Below, in pieces: positions 24,129-32,751 of a stretch of 64,000 nucleotides of DNA. The stretch lies in assembly GCF_052065415.1 (NCBI RefSeq), contig NZ_JBQHUB010000001.1, positions 124,001 to 188,000 on the forward strand, in the 5' to 3' direction. The stretch is from Pseudoflavonifractor_A sp022772585. GTDB taxonomy: Bacteria > Bacillota > Clostridia > Oscillospirales > Oscillospiraceae. The position numbers were made by a program, and so were the translations under genes. The notes under the pieces are model-generated. The model was given only the letters and a program-made list of their open reading frames with translations. It did no database searches and was not told where the DNA came from. How positions within the stretch are numbered: position 1 is the stretch's first letter; each line of letters opens with the position of its first letter.

Positions 24129-24806
24129 ATGCGAGTCCTGATCGTCGAGGACGAACACCGTCTGGCCGAGACGCTGAGCCAGATCCTCAAAGAGCAGCAC
24201 TATCAGACTGACACGGTCCATGACGGGACCGACGGACTGGATTACGCCCTCTCCGGCCAGTATGACCTGATCCTGCTGGACGTGATGCTGCCCCGGCTCA
24301 GCGGTTTTGAAGTAGCCCAGCGGCTGCGCTCCGCCCACATCTCCACCCCCATCCTGATGCTCACTGCCCGGGATGAGGTCAGTGACAAGATCGCCGGGCT
24401 GGACTGCGGCGCTGATGACTATATGACCAAGCCCTTTGATACCGGGGAGCTGCTGGCCCGGGTACGGGCCCTGACCCGGCGGCAGGGAGAGGTGCTCTCG
24501 GAGACCCTTACGGTCTTTGATCTGACGCTCAATCTGTCCACCCGCTGCCTTGGCTGCGCAGGAAGATCGGTGCGCCTGGGGTTCAAGGAGTTTGATGTGC
24601 TCCGCCTGCTTATGGCCGCGCCCCGGGCGGTGGTGCCCAAGGAGGACATTATCTCCAAGGTCTGGGGCATCGAGTCCGACGCGGAGGACAACAATGTGGA
24701 GGTCTATATCTCCTTTCTGCGGAAAAAGCTGGCTTTTCTGGGCTCCGGGGTGAGCATCGCCACGGTGCGTAAAGTGGGATACCATCTGGACTTCCCGGGG
24801 AACTGA
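24129..24806 (+). CDS. OmpR/PhoB-family response regulator
   Basis: A 225-residue two-domain response regulator. The receiver domain has the acidic pocket VEDE (residues 7-9), the phospho-acceptor Asp51 in LILLDVMLP, and Lys101 in DDYMTKPF. The C-terminal winged helix (VRLGFKEFDVLRLLM to RKVGYHLDF) binds DNA. The ATG of MRVLIVED is chosen: AGGAGG lies 7 bases before it and the N-terminus matches the family. A histidine kinase gene follows by 10 bases. Regulon unknown; the nearest candidate is the glycolipid synthesis block just downstream. Confidence 0.92.
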   Translation: MRVLIVEDEHRLAETLSQILKEQHYQTDTVHDGTDGLDYALSGQYDLILLDVMLPRLSGFEVAQRLRSAHISTPILMLTARDEVSDKIAGLDCGADDYMTKPFDTGELLARVRALTRRQGEVLSETLTVFDLTLNLSTRCLGCAGRSVRLGFKEFDVLRLLMAAPRAVVPKEDIISKVWGIESDAEDNNVEVYISFLRKKLAFLGSGVSIATVRKVGYHLDFPGN

Positions 24807-24816
24807 GGAGAACAGT

Positions 24817-26112
24817 ATGCTGAAACGGCTGAGACGGACCTTTATCCTGATCAATATGCTGCTGGTGAGCCTGGTGCTGCTCATCGTCTTCGGCGCACTG
24901 ATGGGTTCCACCTCCCAGCGCCTTCGGGGCCAGAGCGTGGCCGCCATGCGCGTGGCGCTGAAGTGGCCGGAGGGCGGTCCGCCGCCCAGGGTGGAGATCG
25001 GACTGCCGCCCATGGAGCGGGAGCCGGAGGGACGGGAGGACCGTGGGCACGGTGAGCGGCAGACGGCCATGATCCCGGTCTTTACTGTAGTGCTGGATGA
25101 AGAGGGAAATATGGTCTCCTCCACCCTGGGCGGGAACATTCAGGTGTCTGAAGAGACCCTGGAGCAGGCAGTGGCCCAGGTGTGGGACACCGGGGAGCGG
25201 GAGGGGACCATCTCCGGGCTCCACCTGCGCTTTCTGGCGGAGGAGGACGGGGCGGGGAATCTGCACATCGCCTTTGCCGACCTCCGGTGGGAGCAGGAAA
25301 ACCTGGCTGATCTGGTCCGTAACTCCCTTCTGGTGGGGACGGTGGGCCTGATGGGATTTTTCCTGGTGAGCCTGTTTTTGTCCACATGGGCGCTGCGTCC
25401 GGTGGAAAAGGCATGGAAGCAGCAGCGGCAGTTCGTGGCCGACGCCTCCCATGAACTCAAGACCCCGCTCACTGTCATTCTGGCCAATGTGGGCATCGTT
25501 CTGGCCCACCCGGAGGACCGGGTGAAGGAGCAGCAAAAATGGCTGAGCTATATCCAGGAGGAGGGGACCCATATGCGGGGCCTGGTGGAGGACATGCTCT
25601 TCCTGGCGAAAAACGACGCGGCCCGGGCGCCCCTCCACCCTGTGGAGCTCTCTATGAGCGAGCTGACCATGGGCTGTCTGCTGCCCTTCGAATCGGTGGC
25701 CTTTGAGGCGGGAGTGACGTTGGAGAGCCGGATCGAACCGGGGCTCTCCCTCCGGGGGGATGAGGCCCAGCTCCGGCGGCTGGTGATGATCCTGCTGGAC
25801 AATGCCGTCAAATACGCCGGTGAGGGCGGGAACGTGAAGCTGACCCTCTCCCGGCAGGGAGACCGGCTGAAGCTGTGGGTCCGCAACACCGGCGAGCCCA
25901 TTCCGCCGGAGCATCTGCCCCATCTTTTTGAGCGGTTCTACCGGGTGGACAGCTCCCGCAGCAGGGAGCGGGGCGGCTACGGGCTGGGGTTGGCCATCGC
26001 GCAGACCATCGTGGACAGCCACGGCGGCCGCCTGTCGGTGACCAGTTCTGCCGAGACGGGCACCTGCTTTACCGCCCTGCTGCCCACCGTCTGCAGAGGC
26101 ATCCGGACTTGA
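24817..26112 (+). CDS. Membrane sensor histidine kinase
   Basis: A 431-residue kinase partner of the response regulator. Membrane helices lie at about residues 10-30 and 170-192, enclosing an extracytoplasmic sensing region of about 135 residues with no recognised domain. The HisKA motif is FVADASHELKTPLTVIL with the phospho-accepting His. The ATPase domain has MILLDNAVKYAGEG (N box) and ERGGYGLGLAIAQTIV (G2). GGAGAACAG precedes the ATG. There is no evident HAMP domain. A terminator follows. Confidence 0.92.
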   Translation: MLKRLRRTFILINMLLVSLVLLIVFGALMGSTSQRLRGQSVAAMRVALKWPEGGPPPRVEIGLPPMEREPEGREDRGHGERQTAMIPVFTVVLDEEGNMVSSTLGGNIQVSEETLEQAVAQVWDTGEREGTISGLHLRFLAEEDGAGNLHIAFADLRWEQENLADLVRNSLLVGTVGLMGFFLVSLFLSTWALRPVEKAWKQQRQFVADASHELKTPLTVILANVGIVLAHPEDRVKEQQKWLSYIQEEGTHMRGLVEDMLFLAKNDAARAPLHPVELSMSELTMGCLLPFESVAFEAGVTLESRIEPGLSLRGDEAQLRRLVMILLDNAVKYAGEGGNVKLTLSRQGDRLKLWVRNTGEPIPPEHLPHLFERFYRVDSSRSRERGGYGLGLAIAQTIVDSHGGRLSVTSSAETGTCFTALLPTVCRGIRT

Positions 26113-26122
26113 AAGAAGCTGC

Positions 26123-26164
26123 ACGCGGGCGCGTTTCCAAGAGAGAACGCGCCCGCGTTTTTAT
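26123..26164 (+). terminator. Terminator of the two-component system
   Basis: Stem ACGCGGGCGCGTT with its complement AACGCGCCCGCGT, 10-base loop, then TTTTT. Confidence 0.88.
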
Positions 26165-26301
26165 GTTCTGATCGCCTGTGGAGGATGAGAACAATAAAAA
26201 AGAATATTTTTTATGTTTCCTTAAAGGGATTTTAAGGATTAAGCAGGGGCTTTCTAAAAATTCTTCCTGTATGATAAGGGCAGAACAAAGGAGGGAGCTC
26301 T

Positions 26302-27393
26302 ATGAAGATCCTGATCCTGACGGGAAAATTCGGTATGGGACACTGGTCCGCCTCCCAGTCGCTGTGCCAGCAGCTCACGCGGGCCTTTCCCCGGGCGGAG
26401 GTCCGGGTGGTGGACCTGTTTGCCTACGCCATGCCGGGCGCCTCCGAGGCGCTCTACCGGGCCTTCCATCTGCTGGTCACCTACGGATACGGCCTGTTCA
26501 ACACCTATTACCGCCTCGCCGACCATCTGCCCGCCGACACCGGCTCCCCGCTGGACAGGCCCATGCTGGAGCGCCTGGAGGAGCTGCTGCTGGAGGAGCG
26601 GCCCGACGCCGTGGTGGCCACCCACCCCATCTGCGCGGGACTGGTGTCCCGCTTCAAGGAGGAGACCGGGGAGGATCTGCCCCTCATCACCTGCGTCACC
26701 GATCTGTCCACCCACAATGAGTGGCTCCACCGGGGGACCGATTGCTATCTGGTGGGCAGCCCCGAGATCCGGGACCGGCTGGCCGCCAAGGGAGTGGAGG
26801 AGGAGCGTATCCTGGTCACCGGTATCCCGGTGAAGGAGGAATTCCGGCTTCCCGGCCACCGCCGGGGCGGGGAGAAGCGCCGCCTTCTCATCATGGGCGG
26901 CGGACTGGGACTGCTGCCCCGGAAGGACCGGTTCTACGAGGCCCTGAACGGCCTGCCCGGGGTAGAGACCACCATGATTGCCGGGAACAACCGGAAGCTG
27001 TACCACCGGCTCCATGGGCGGTATGAGCACATCGAGGTGGTGGGCTTTACCCACCGGGTGTGGGACTATATGGCACAGGCCGACCTGATGCTCACTAAGC
27101 CCGGCGGTATCACCGTGTTTGAGGCCATCTTTTCCGAACTGCCCCTGCTGCTGTGGGAGCCATTTTTGCAGCAGGAGAAGAACAATGCCCGCTTCCTGCT
27201 CCGGGCGGGCCTGGCCCGGTCGGCGGCCAAGGAGCCGGAGGAATGCCTGGAGGCCATCCGGACACTGATCTATGACGACCATGCGCTGGAACAGATGGCG
27301 GAGCGGATGCGCGGAAGAAAGGAAGCACTGGAGTCTCAGGCGCTGGACCGGGTGCTGGACGCCATGGTGCGCAAGAGGGAGGTGTACGCGTGA
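26302..27393 (+). CDS. MGDG synthase-like glycosyltransferase (GT28)
   Basis: A 363-residue glycosyltransferase related to monogalactosyldiacylglycerol synthase and UgtP. The N-terminal acceptor part is ILTGKFGMGHWSASQSL...VRVVDLF, with the ATHPICAGLVSRFKE segment. The C-terminal nucleotide-sugar domain has LLIMGGGLGLLPR, KPGGITVFEAIFSELPLLLW and QEKNNARFLL. It probably adds a hexose from a UDP-sugar to diacylglycerol at the inner membrane face. GGAGGGAG precedes the ATG. The stop overlaps a small ORF (TGATG), and a flippase-like gene follows, suggesting a lipid glycosylation and transport unit. Confidence 0.9.
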   Translation: MKILILTGKFGMGHWSASQSLCQQLTRAFPRAEVRVVDLFAYAMPGASEALYRAFHLLVTYGYGLFNTYYRLADHLPADTGSPLDRPMLERLEELLLEERPDAVVATHPICAGLVSRFKEETGEDLPLITCVTDLSTHNEWLHRGTDCYLVGSPEIRDRLAAKGVEEERILVTGIPVKEEFRLPGHRRGGEKRRLLIMGGGLGLLPRKDRFYEALNGLPGVETTMIAGNNRKLYHRLHGRYEHIEVVGFTHRVWDYMAQADLMLTKPGGITVFEAIFSELPLLLWEPFLQQEKNNARFLLRAGLARSAAKEPEECLEAIRTLIYDDHALEQMAERMRGRKEALESQALDRVLDAMVRKREVYA

Positions 27394-27515
27394 TGAGCGG
27401 AAAAAAAGGCGTGATTCTTCGGCGTGCGCTTGCCGCGGCCGGACTTGTGGCCGCCTGCGGGGCGGTCTGCCGGGTATTGTCCGGCCTTTGCCGCGGAAGA
27501 AAACGGAGGCAATGA
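27393..27515 (+). CDS. 40-residue hydrophobic/basic small protein, translationally coupled
   Basis: A 40-codon ORF whose ATG overlaps the stop of the glycosyltransferase (TGATG) and whose stop overlaps the start of the next gene (ATGA). It encodes a basic N-terminus (MSGKKGVILRRA), a short hydrophobic helix (LAAAGLVAACGAVCRVLSGL) and a basic tail (CRGRKRRQ). GGGAGG lies 10 bases before the ATG. The double overlap and the membrane-like helix argue for a real small membrane protein, but it may be only a coupling device. No family recognised. Confidence 0.5.
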   Translation: MSGKKGVILRRALAAAGLVAACGAVCRVLSGLCRGRKRRQ

Positions 27516-28615
27516 CCGTGTGGGGAAGAAAACATCTGCTGGGCGGTATTCTGCTGCTGGCCCTGATGGCGGCCACCGCTTGGCTGCTGCTGCGGGACCA
27601 GCCTCTCTCCGCTCTGCTCCTGGTGCTGGGGCATACAGACACCGGATATCTGCTGCTGGGCCTGGGGCTGATGTTCCTGTTTGTGGGCTGTGAGGCCATG
27701 TGCAGCCGCCTGGCCCTGAGGCGGCTGGGCTGCCGGGTGACTTGGCGGCAATGCCTGGGGTATTCCTTTGCGGGGTTTTACGTCAGTTCCATCACACCCT
27801 CGGCGACTGGGGGACAGCCGGCCCAGATCTACTATATGTCCCGGGACGGGATACCTGCCGCCCACGGGGCCCTCAATATGATGCTCATCGCCGTGTGCTA
27901 TCAGGTAACGGTGCTAGGATATGCCCTGACAGCCTGGCTGGCCCTGCCGGAGCTCCGCACCGCCCTGGGCGGCGGCCTGGAGTGGCTGCTGCTGTACGGC
28001 GGCGGGGTGATGCTCTTCCTTACGGCCGGGATGCTGGTGATGATGTTCCTGCCCGGCCCGGCCACCGCCCTGACCAGGGGTGTGCTGGCCCTGCTGGCGG
28101 CGGTGGGGGCGGTCCGGGACCGGGAGGCAGCCGAGGAGAAGCGGAAAAAGCAGCTGGCGGCCTATGCCGCCGGGGCCCGGTGCCTGCGGGGACACCCGGA
28201 GCTGCTGCCCATGCTGCTGCTTCTTACCGCGGCACAGCTGACGGCCCTCTTCGCGGTGCCTTATGTGGTCTATCTGGCGTTTGGACTGCGGGGGGAGGGA
28301 CTGCCCATCTTTCTGGGTACCCAGGCCCTGGTGACACTGGCGGTCTCCTCCCTCCCCCTGCCGGGGGCGGTGGGCCCCGCCGAGAGCGGCTTTGTCCGGG
28401 CCTTCACGCCCCTCTTCGGCGCCGGGCTGGTCACCCCCGCCATGCTGGTGAGCCGGGGCATCAGCTTTTACGCCTTCCTGCTCATCAGCGGCTGCGTCAC
28501 TCTGGCGGTCCACCTGAGAGGCAGCGCGAAGCGGGTTGACGCAGGCAGAGAAAAGCAGAATCTCCGGAAGCACACGGTTTCCAGGTGCAAAGCGCCCCAA
28601 ACTGTGGTACAATAG
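27512..28615 (+). CDS. Lysylphosphatidylglycerol synthase TM-region/flippase-like membrane protein (UPF0104)
   Basis: A 367-residue integral membrane protein with about eight to nine helices, of the UPF0104/LPG_synthase_TM family (GYSFAGFYVSSITPSATGGQPAQIYYMSRDGIP is the family signature region). Members include the flippase half of MprF and AglD-like proteins; no catalytic aminoacyl-transferase domain is attached here. The start is the ATG after ACGGAGG; the longer upstream frame overlaps the glycosyltransferase and is not family-like. It likely moves a lipid, plausibly the glycolipid made by the upstream enzyme. The C-terminal 30 residues run into a repeated sequence (see repeat at 28611). 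Confidence 0.85.
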   Translation: MTVWGRKHLLGGILLLALMAATAWLLLRDQPLSALLLVLGHTDTGYLLLGLGLMFLFVGCEAMCSRLALRRLGCRVTWRQCLGYSFAGFYVSSITPSATGGQPAQIYYMSRDGIPAAHGALNMMLIAVCYQVTVLGYALTAWLALPELRTALGGGLEWLLLYGGGVMLFLTAGMLVMMFLPGPATALTRGVLALLAAVGAVRDREAAEEKRKKQLAAYAAGARCLRGHPELLPMLLLLTAAQLTALFAVPYVVYLAFGLRGEGLPIFLGTQALVTLAVSSLPLPGAVGPAESGFVRAFTPLFGAGLVTPAMLVSRGISFYAFLLISGCVTLAVHLRGSAKRVDAGREKQNLRKHTVSRCKAPQTVVQ

Positions 28616-28697
28616 CTTCACTTGGCGAGCTGCCGCGCCAGCGGCGGGGAGCCTAGTGAAACTTGTGCCTGTGGCGCAATAGCTTCACTTGGCGAGC
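28611..28697 (+). repeat. 20-bp direct repeat pair with an internal hairpin
   Basis: A 20-bp sequence beginning AATAGCTTCACT occurs at 28611-28630 and again at 28678-28697. Between them is a stem: TTCACT.GGC of copy 1 pairs with GCC.AGTGAA at 28651-28660, enclosing GCCGC/GCGGC. The first copy supplies the TAG stop of the flippase gene. It looks like a small repetitive extragenic palindrome. No transposase is near. Confidence 0.7.
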
Positions 28698-28730
28698 GAA
28701 CGCGCCCGCACCGGAGGAGTGGATGTATCT

Positions 28731-29693
28731 ATGTATTATCTGGGTATCGATCTAGGCGGCACCAATATTGCCGCCGCCGTGACGGATGAAGCGGGCGCCA
28801 TTCTGGGCCGGGCCAGCATCCCCACTCCCCGGGGAGGGGACGTTCCCGCCGGGGTGGCCGGGACCATGGCGGAGGCCTCCCGGGCCGCCGCGGAGGACGC
28901 GGGCCTCCGGCTGGAGGAGGTGGGCTCCGTCGGCATCGGCTCCCCGGGCACCATTGACCCGGAGAGCGGCACCATCCTCTACTGGAGCAATCTGGACTTC
29001 CAGAACGTTCCACTGGCTGCTTTGCTGCAGGAGCGGCTGCCCATGGACGTCCCTATCTATATGGAGAACGACGCCAACGCCGCCGCCCTGGGCGAGTACG
29101 CCGCCGGCGCGGGCAAGGGAAGCCAGTCCATGGTGGCCATCACCCTGGGCACCGGAGTGGGAGGCGGCGCGGTATTGAACGGAAAGCTCTACACCGGCTT
29201 CAACTACGCCGGCATGGAGGTGGGCCACTTCGTGCTGGAGCAGGGGGGACGGCTGTGCACCTGCGGCCGCCGGGGCTGCTTCGAGGCTTACTGCTCCGCC
29301 ACCGCCCTCATCAAACGCACCCGGGAGCTGATGGAGAAGAACCCCAAGTCCCTGCTGTGGCAGCTGGCCGAGGGCGACCTGGCCAAAGTCAACGGCAGGC
29401 TCCCCTTTGACGCCGCCGCCCTGGGGGATGCGGTGGCAGGCAAAGTGGTGGACGAGTATGTGGAGTACCTAGGCTCCGGCGTGGCCAGCCTGGTCAATAT
29501 CCTCCAGCCCGAGGTGTTCTGCATTGGCGGCGGCCTGTCCAACCAGGGCGAGACCCTGATGGCCCCGGTACGCTACATCCTCAACCGGGAGGATTACGCC
29601 CGGAACAACGCCCACCGCACCCGCCTGATGCGGGCCCAGCTGGGCAACGACGCCGGCATCATCGGCGCGGCCATGCTGCCCAAATTCCGCTAA
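28731..29693 (+). CDS. glcK: ROK-family glucokinase
   Basis: A 320-residue ROK sugar kinase, most like glucokinase (ATP + glucose to glucose 6-phosphate). The N-terminal phosphate loop is YLGIDLGGTNIAAAVTD. The zinc/ROK signature is GRLCTCGRRGCFEAYCSA. The catalytic region is MENDANAAALGEY, followed by LGTGVGGGAVLNG. The ATG is preferred with GGAGGAG 12 bases upstream; a GTG four codons earlier sits too close to the ribosome site. It follows the flippase after a repeat and ends in a strong terminator. Specificity for glucose over other hexoses is inferred. Confidence 0.88.
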   Translation: MYYLGIDLGGTNIAAAVTDEAGAILGRASIPTPRGGDVPAGVAGTMAEASRAAAEDAGLRLEEVGSVGIGSPGTIDPESGTILYWSNLDFQNVPLAALLQERLPMDVPIYMENDANAAALGEYAAGAGKGSQSMVAITLGTGVGGGAVLNGKLYTGFNYAGMEVGHFVLEQGGRLCTCGRRGCFEAYCSATALIKRTRELMEKNPKSLLWQLAEGDLAKVNGRLPFDAAALGDAVAGKVVDEYVEYLGSGVASLVNILQPEVFCIGGGLSNQGETLMAPVRYILNREDYARNNAHRTRLMRAQLGNDAGIIGAAMLPKFR

Positions 29694-29710
29694 AACCGAT
29701 AACGAAACGT

Positions 29711-29759
29711 AAAATGCCCGCCGTCTGCTCCGAAATGGAATCAGACGGCGGGCATTTTC
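29711..29759 (+). terminator. Terminator of the glucokinase gene (bidirectional)
   Basis: AAAATGCCCGCCGTCTG, 14-base loop, CAGACGGCGGGCATTTT. Also serves the convergent small membrane gene that ends at 29761. Confidence 0.88.
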
Positions 29760-29760
29760 C

Positions 29761-30051
29761 TTAGCAGGACGCGGAAGCGGGCTCCCCCTCCCCACAGGGG
29801 ACAAAGCCCTCCGGGGCGGAGAGGGATTCCTTCTCCGGGGGAAAGAGGACCAGAGAGAGGGCGAAAAGGACGGCCGCGGCCCCGGCAATGACCATGACCC
29901 GGTTTTTCTCCAGCCAGGGACGGTGCTCCTCCCAGAGGGAGAGCTTCAGCGCGTCACAGATAGGCGGGGCGCCATAATAGAGGATGAGCGCGGCGGCCAC
30001 GCAGATGACCAGGCGCGCAGCGGTCTCCTGCTTTTCAGGGGGACTTTCCAT
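29761..30051 (-). CDS. Small membrane protein, function unknown
   Basis: A 96-residue protein with two probable membrane helices (about residues 13-32 and 53-70) joined by a polar loop, and a Pro/Glu-rich tail. I recognise no family. AAGGAGGCGGC lies before the ATG with good spacing, supporting expression. It stands alone between convergent glucokinase and the next minus-strand gene. Confidence 0.65.
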   Translation of the reverse strand: MESPPEKQETAARLVICVAAALILYYGAPPICDALKLSLWEEHRPWLEKNRVMVIAGAAAVLFALSLVLFPPEKESLSAPEGFVPCGEGEPASASC

Positions 30052-30116
30052 AGTGCCGCCTCCTTACATTTTTAGAATAACACAGTATAGGCGGCGGCGG
30101 GGGAAAATAGACCTGG

Positions 30117-30389
30117 TCATCCGTACAGGGCAACGGCCCAGCAGATGGTGGAGGCCAGGGCGCCCATGGCCGCATAGGCGGGGGCGGGGATGCGCCGCAG
30201 CAGGCGCATCAGAGGCGTGTTGCGGCGGACATAGCCCTGTGCCACCTGACGGGCCTCCTGCAGGATCTGTTCGGCGGATACGCCGCCCCGGCTGAAGGCC
30301 TCTTCCTTTACAATAAAGATCGCTTCCTCAAACAGGCGGGGATCGGGAGATTTGACCACGATGACCCGCCGGGATACACCCTTTACCAT
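30117..30389 (-). CDS. Conserved hypothetical protein with C-terminal membrane helix
   Basis: A 90-residue protein. It begins MVKGVSRRVIVVKSPDPRLFEEAIFIVKEEAF, a pattern I recall from conserved hypothetical proteins of Clostridia (sometimes misnamed translation initiation factor 2). A helical middle (VSAEQILQEARQVAQGYV) and one C-terminal membrane helix (AAMGALASTICWAVALYG) follow. GGAAAGGAAG precedes the ATG. Function unknown. It diverges from sleB. Confidence 0.7.
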   Translation of the reverse strand: MVKGVSRRVIVVKSPDPRLFEEAIFIVKEEAFSRGGVSAEQILQEARQVAQGYVRRNTPLMRLLRRIPAPAYAAMGALASTICWAVALYG

Positions 30390-30574
30390 GGGAGCACTTC
30401 CTTTCCGGTGTTTTTACCAGTATGACCTGTGAGAGGAAGAAGCATACATGAAAAGAAGAATTTGTTTCGTACTTGACTGCATACCGGGCGCCGGAACACC
30501 GTAAACTAATGCATATTCCAACAGTCCAATCAGGCCCGGGGGCGCCGCCCCGGGGACAAGGAGGATGGAACCAA

Positions 30575-31255
30575 TTGCGTCAGGACAAAAAACACCTCAC
30601 CCGGGCGCTGGCCCTGCTGTTTGCGGTGAATATCCTGGTCATTTCTCTGCTGCAGACGGCGGCGGAGGCAGCCACTTACCGGCAGGGGTCTACCGGCGCG
30701 CCGGTGCGTACCATTCAGACCAAACTCAAGCGGTGGGGGTACTATGACGGAGCGGTGGACGGCATTTACGGCAGCGGTACTACCGCCGCGGTGAAGTATT
30801 TTCAGCGGAAGAACGGCCTCACCGCTGACGGCGTGGTGGGACCAGCCACTCTAAAAGCCCTGGGTATGCCGTCTACCGGCGGGAGCACAGCCTCCAACGC
30901 CCAGTCGGCAGATGTGGAGCTGCTGGCACGGGTCATCTCAGCCGAGGCCCGGGGAGAGCCCTACAGCGGCCAGGTGGCGGTGGGAGCGGTGATCCTCAAC
31001 CGGGTGGACCATCCCTCCTTTCCCAATTCCATCGCCGGTGTGGTCTACCAGCCGGGGGCGTTTACCTGCATGATGGACGGGCAGTTTGACAAGCCGGTGG
31101 CCGAATCCTCGGTCCGGGCGGCCCGGGACGCCATCAACGGCGCGGATCCCAGCGGCGGCGCCATCTACTACTTCAATCCCAACACCGCCACCAGCGCCTG
31201 GATCTGGAGCCGCCCCCTCATCAAGGTCATCGGCAAACACCGCTTCTGCTCCTGA
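30575..31255 (+). CDS. sleB: Spore cortex-lytic enzyme SleB (cell wall hydrolase)
   Basis: A 226-residue exported germination enzyme that cuts cortex peptidoglycan. It has a signal peptide (ALALLFAVNILVISLLQTAAEA). A peptidoglycan-binding domain follows (about residues 37-95: GSTGAPVRTIQTKLKRWGYY...GVVGPATLKAL). The SleB/Hydrolase_2 catalytic domain comes last (ELLARVISAEARGEPYSGQVAVGAVILNRV, with the catalytic Glu in SAEARGE, ending KVIGKHRFCS). The TTG at 30575 is chosen: AAGGAGG lies 10 bases upstream and the signal peptide then has normal length; the ATG 22 codons upstream has no ribosome site. GTATG, 18 bases, CATACAT at 30420-30449 partly fits a forespore sigma-G/F promoter. The usual YpeB partner is not adjacent. 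Confidence 0.88.
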   Translation: MRQDKKHLTRALALLFAVNILVISLLQTAAEAATYRQGSTGAPVRTIQTKLKRWGYYDGAVDGIYGSGTTAAVKYFQRKNGLTADGVVGPATLKALGMPSTGGSTASNAQSADVELLARVISAEARGEPYSGQVAVGAVILNRVDHPSFPNSIAGVVYQPGAFTCMMDGQFDKPVAESSVRAARDAINGADPSGGAIYYFNPNTATSAWIWSRPLIKVIGKHRFCS

Positions 31256-31309
31256 GGGCGCGCCGGGCTGCGCCCGTCCCGGAAAAAAGCCTGCGCATCA
31301 GAGAACAGA

Positions 31310-31339
31310 GGGCCCCATCCTCCCCGGAGGATGGGGCCC
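31310..31339. terminator. Hairpin between convergent sleB and thpR
   Basis: Perfect 14-bp stem GGGCCCCATCCTCC with loop CC. It lacks a T-run, so it may be a weak terminator. A second imperfect 13-bp stem lies at 31373-31403. Confidence 0.5.
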
Positions 31340-31422
31340 GGTGCATGCCTGGGAGCGCAGCGGAAAAGACAGGTCCGGAAGACCGCTGAACGGCCTTCCG
31401 GACGGGAGCGGGACGCCTCCGG

Positions 31423-31965
31423 TCAGGAGAGGTCCAGCATCGTGCGGTGGAGAGGGGTATAGACCAGCCGGCCACGGTCCCACTCCGAGCGGAAAAGGGT
31501 CATGTAGCTCATATCAAAGGTCATGGGAGGGAGCAGGCGCTCCAGCTCCGCCATATCAAAGTCAGCCGCAAGCCGGACCTGGCGGGCCAGGCTGGCGTGA
31601 GGCTGATAGGGCTTGTCGCTGACGGGGAATCCCTCCTCCCGCAGAGCGGCGGCCAGTCTGGACTGAAACTCCATCAGGGCGGGGCTGGGCTCCACGCCCA
31701 TCCACCAGAGGTCGCCCTCCTTCAGGTGGAACTGACCGATCCCGGTGCTGACCAGAAGAAAGGGAGCGCTTCTGACCCGGTCCATGGCGGCGACCACGGC
31801 AGGGACGCGATCGTCGTCCGTCTCCCCCAGAAAGGCCAGCGTGATGTGGAAGTTCCCGCGCGGCGTTGGGATGCAGTGTTCCGTGTGATTGCGGAGATAG
31901 TAGGTGGCCATGTCCATCCGGTCTTTCCAGAGTGAAGGCAGGCCAACGGCGATGAAGAGACGCAT
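31423..31965 (-). CDS. thpR: RNA 2',3'-cyclic phosphodiesterase (LigT/ThpR)
   Basis: A 180-residue 2H phosphoesterase that opens 2',3'-cyclic phosphate ends on RNA. Both HxT/S-type motifs are visible: FHITLAFLGE (about residue 42) and PHASLARQV (about residue 129; HAS in place of HxT). The start MRLFIAVGLP matches the family. AGGGGGA precedes the ATG. It is a single gene, ahead of spoVT in the minus-strand order but with a gap. Confidence 0.9.
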   Translation of the reverse strand: MRLFIAVGLPSLWKDRMDMATYYLRNHTEHCIPTPRGNFHITLAFLGETDDDRVPAVVAAMDRVRSAPFLLVSTGIGQFHLKEGDLWWMGVEPSPALMEFQSRLAAALREEGFPVSDKPYQPHASLARQVRLAADFDMAELERLLPPMTFDMSYMTLFRSEWDRGRLVYTPLHRTMLDLS

Positions 31966-32022
31966 AAAAATCCCCCTTTGTATACATATAGTATATCAAA
32001 GGGGGACATGGCATGCAAGGGG

Positions 32023-32565
32023 TCAGCTCTCCATATGACGGCCCAAAAAGCCGGAAATGGTCTGGGCCAGCTTGTATTCGGTCTCGCTGGTGGACAGTTC
32101 CCCGCCGCCGCCGGCGAAAAGGACGCAGCCCAGCACGTCTCCCTCGGACAAAATGGGGGCGGCGCAGGCGATGAAGAACTGGCTGTTGTCATCGCTGACG
32201 GGCAAAGGCTGGGCGCCGCTCTGGTACTGATAGATGCCGCGGCCCTCCATGATCTGCTCCAGCGCGGAGGAGATGCGCTTGTCGGTCAGTTCCCGCTTTG
32301 CGCTGCCCGCCACAGCAAGGCAGGCGTCCCGGTCAGTGATGACCGCGATGCGGCCGGTGGTCTTGTTGAGGGTCTCGCACATCTGCCCGGCAAAATCCCC
32401 AAGCCCTCCCATCAGGGAGTATTTTTTAAAGATGACCCCGCCCTCGCTGTTGGTGTAGATCTCCAGCGGGTCGCCCTCACGGATGCGCATGGTACGGCGA
32501 ATCTCCTTTGGAATGACCACCCGGCCGAGGTCGTCGATCCGGCGCACGATTCCGGTTGCTTTCAT
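32023..32565 (-). CDS. spoVT: Stage V sporulation protein T
   Basis: A 180-residue transcription regulator of forespore genes. The N-terminal AbrB-type DNA-binding domain is MKATGIVRRIDDLGRVVIPKEIRRTMRIREGDPLEIY. A C-terminal GAF-like domain completes the SpoVT architecture. The start at MKATG is exact for the family and lies behind GGGAGG. The upstream extension of the frame has no family match. SpoVT is under sigma G and acts on the sigma G regulon, to which sleB may belong. Confidence 0.93.
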   Translation of the reverse strand: MKATGIVRRIDDLGRVVIPKEIRRTMRIREGDPLEIYTNSEGGVIFKKYSLMGGLGDFAGQMCETLNKTTGRIAVITDRDACLAVAGSAKRELTDKRISSALEQIMEGRGIYQYQSGAQPLPVSDDNSQFFIACAAPILSEGDVLGCVLFAGGGGELSTSETEYKLAQTISGFLGRHMES

Positions 32566-32751
32566 ATCTCGATTCCTCCCATGGCGTTTGGTGACATGGG
32601 TTAGTATCCTCAGGAAACGGCAGGATATGCGGAAATTGGGATGGATTTGTCTGGAAACAGGTGCGGGACCGGGAGAGCGGGGCGGAAAAACAGGATGGTT
32701 ACATAATGAAGTCACGAAGATTACGCTTTTGTTACAGTTACCTCCAGCCCC

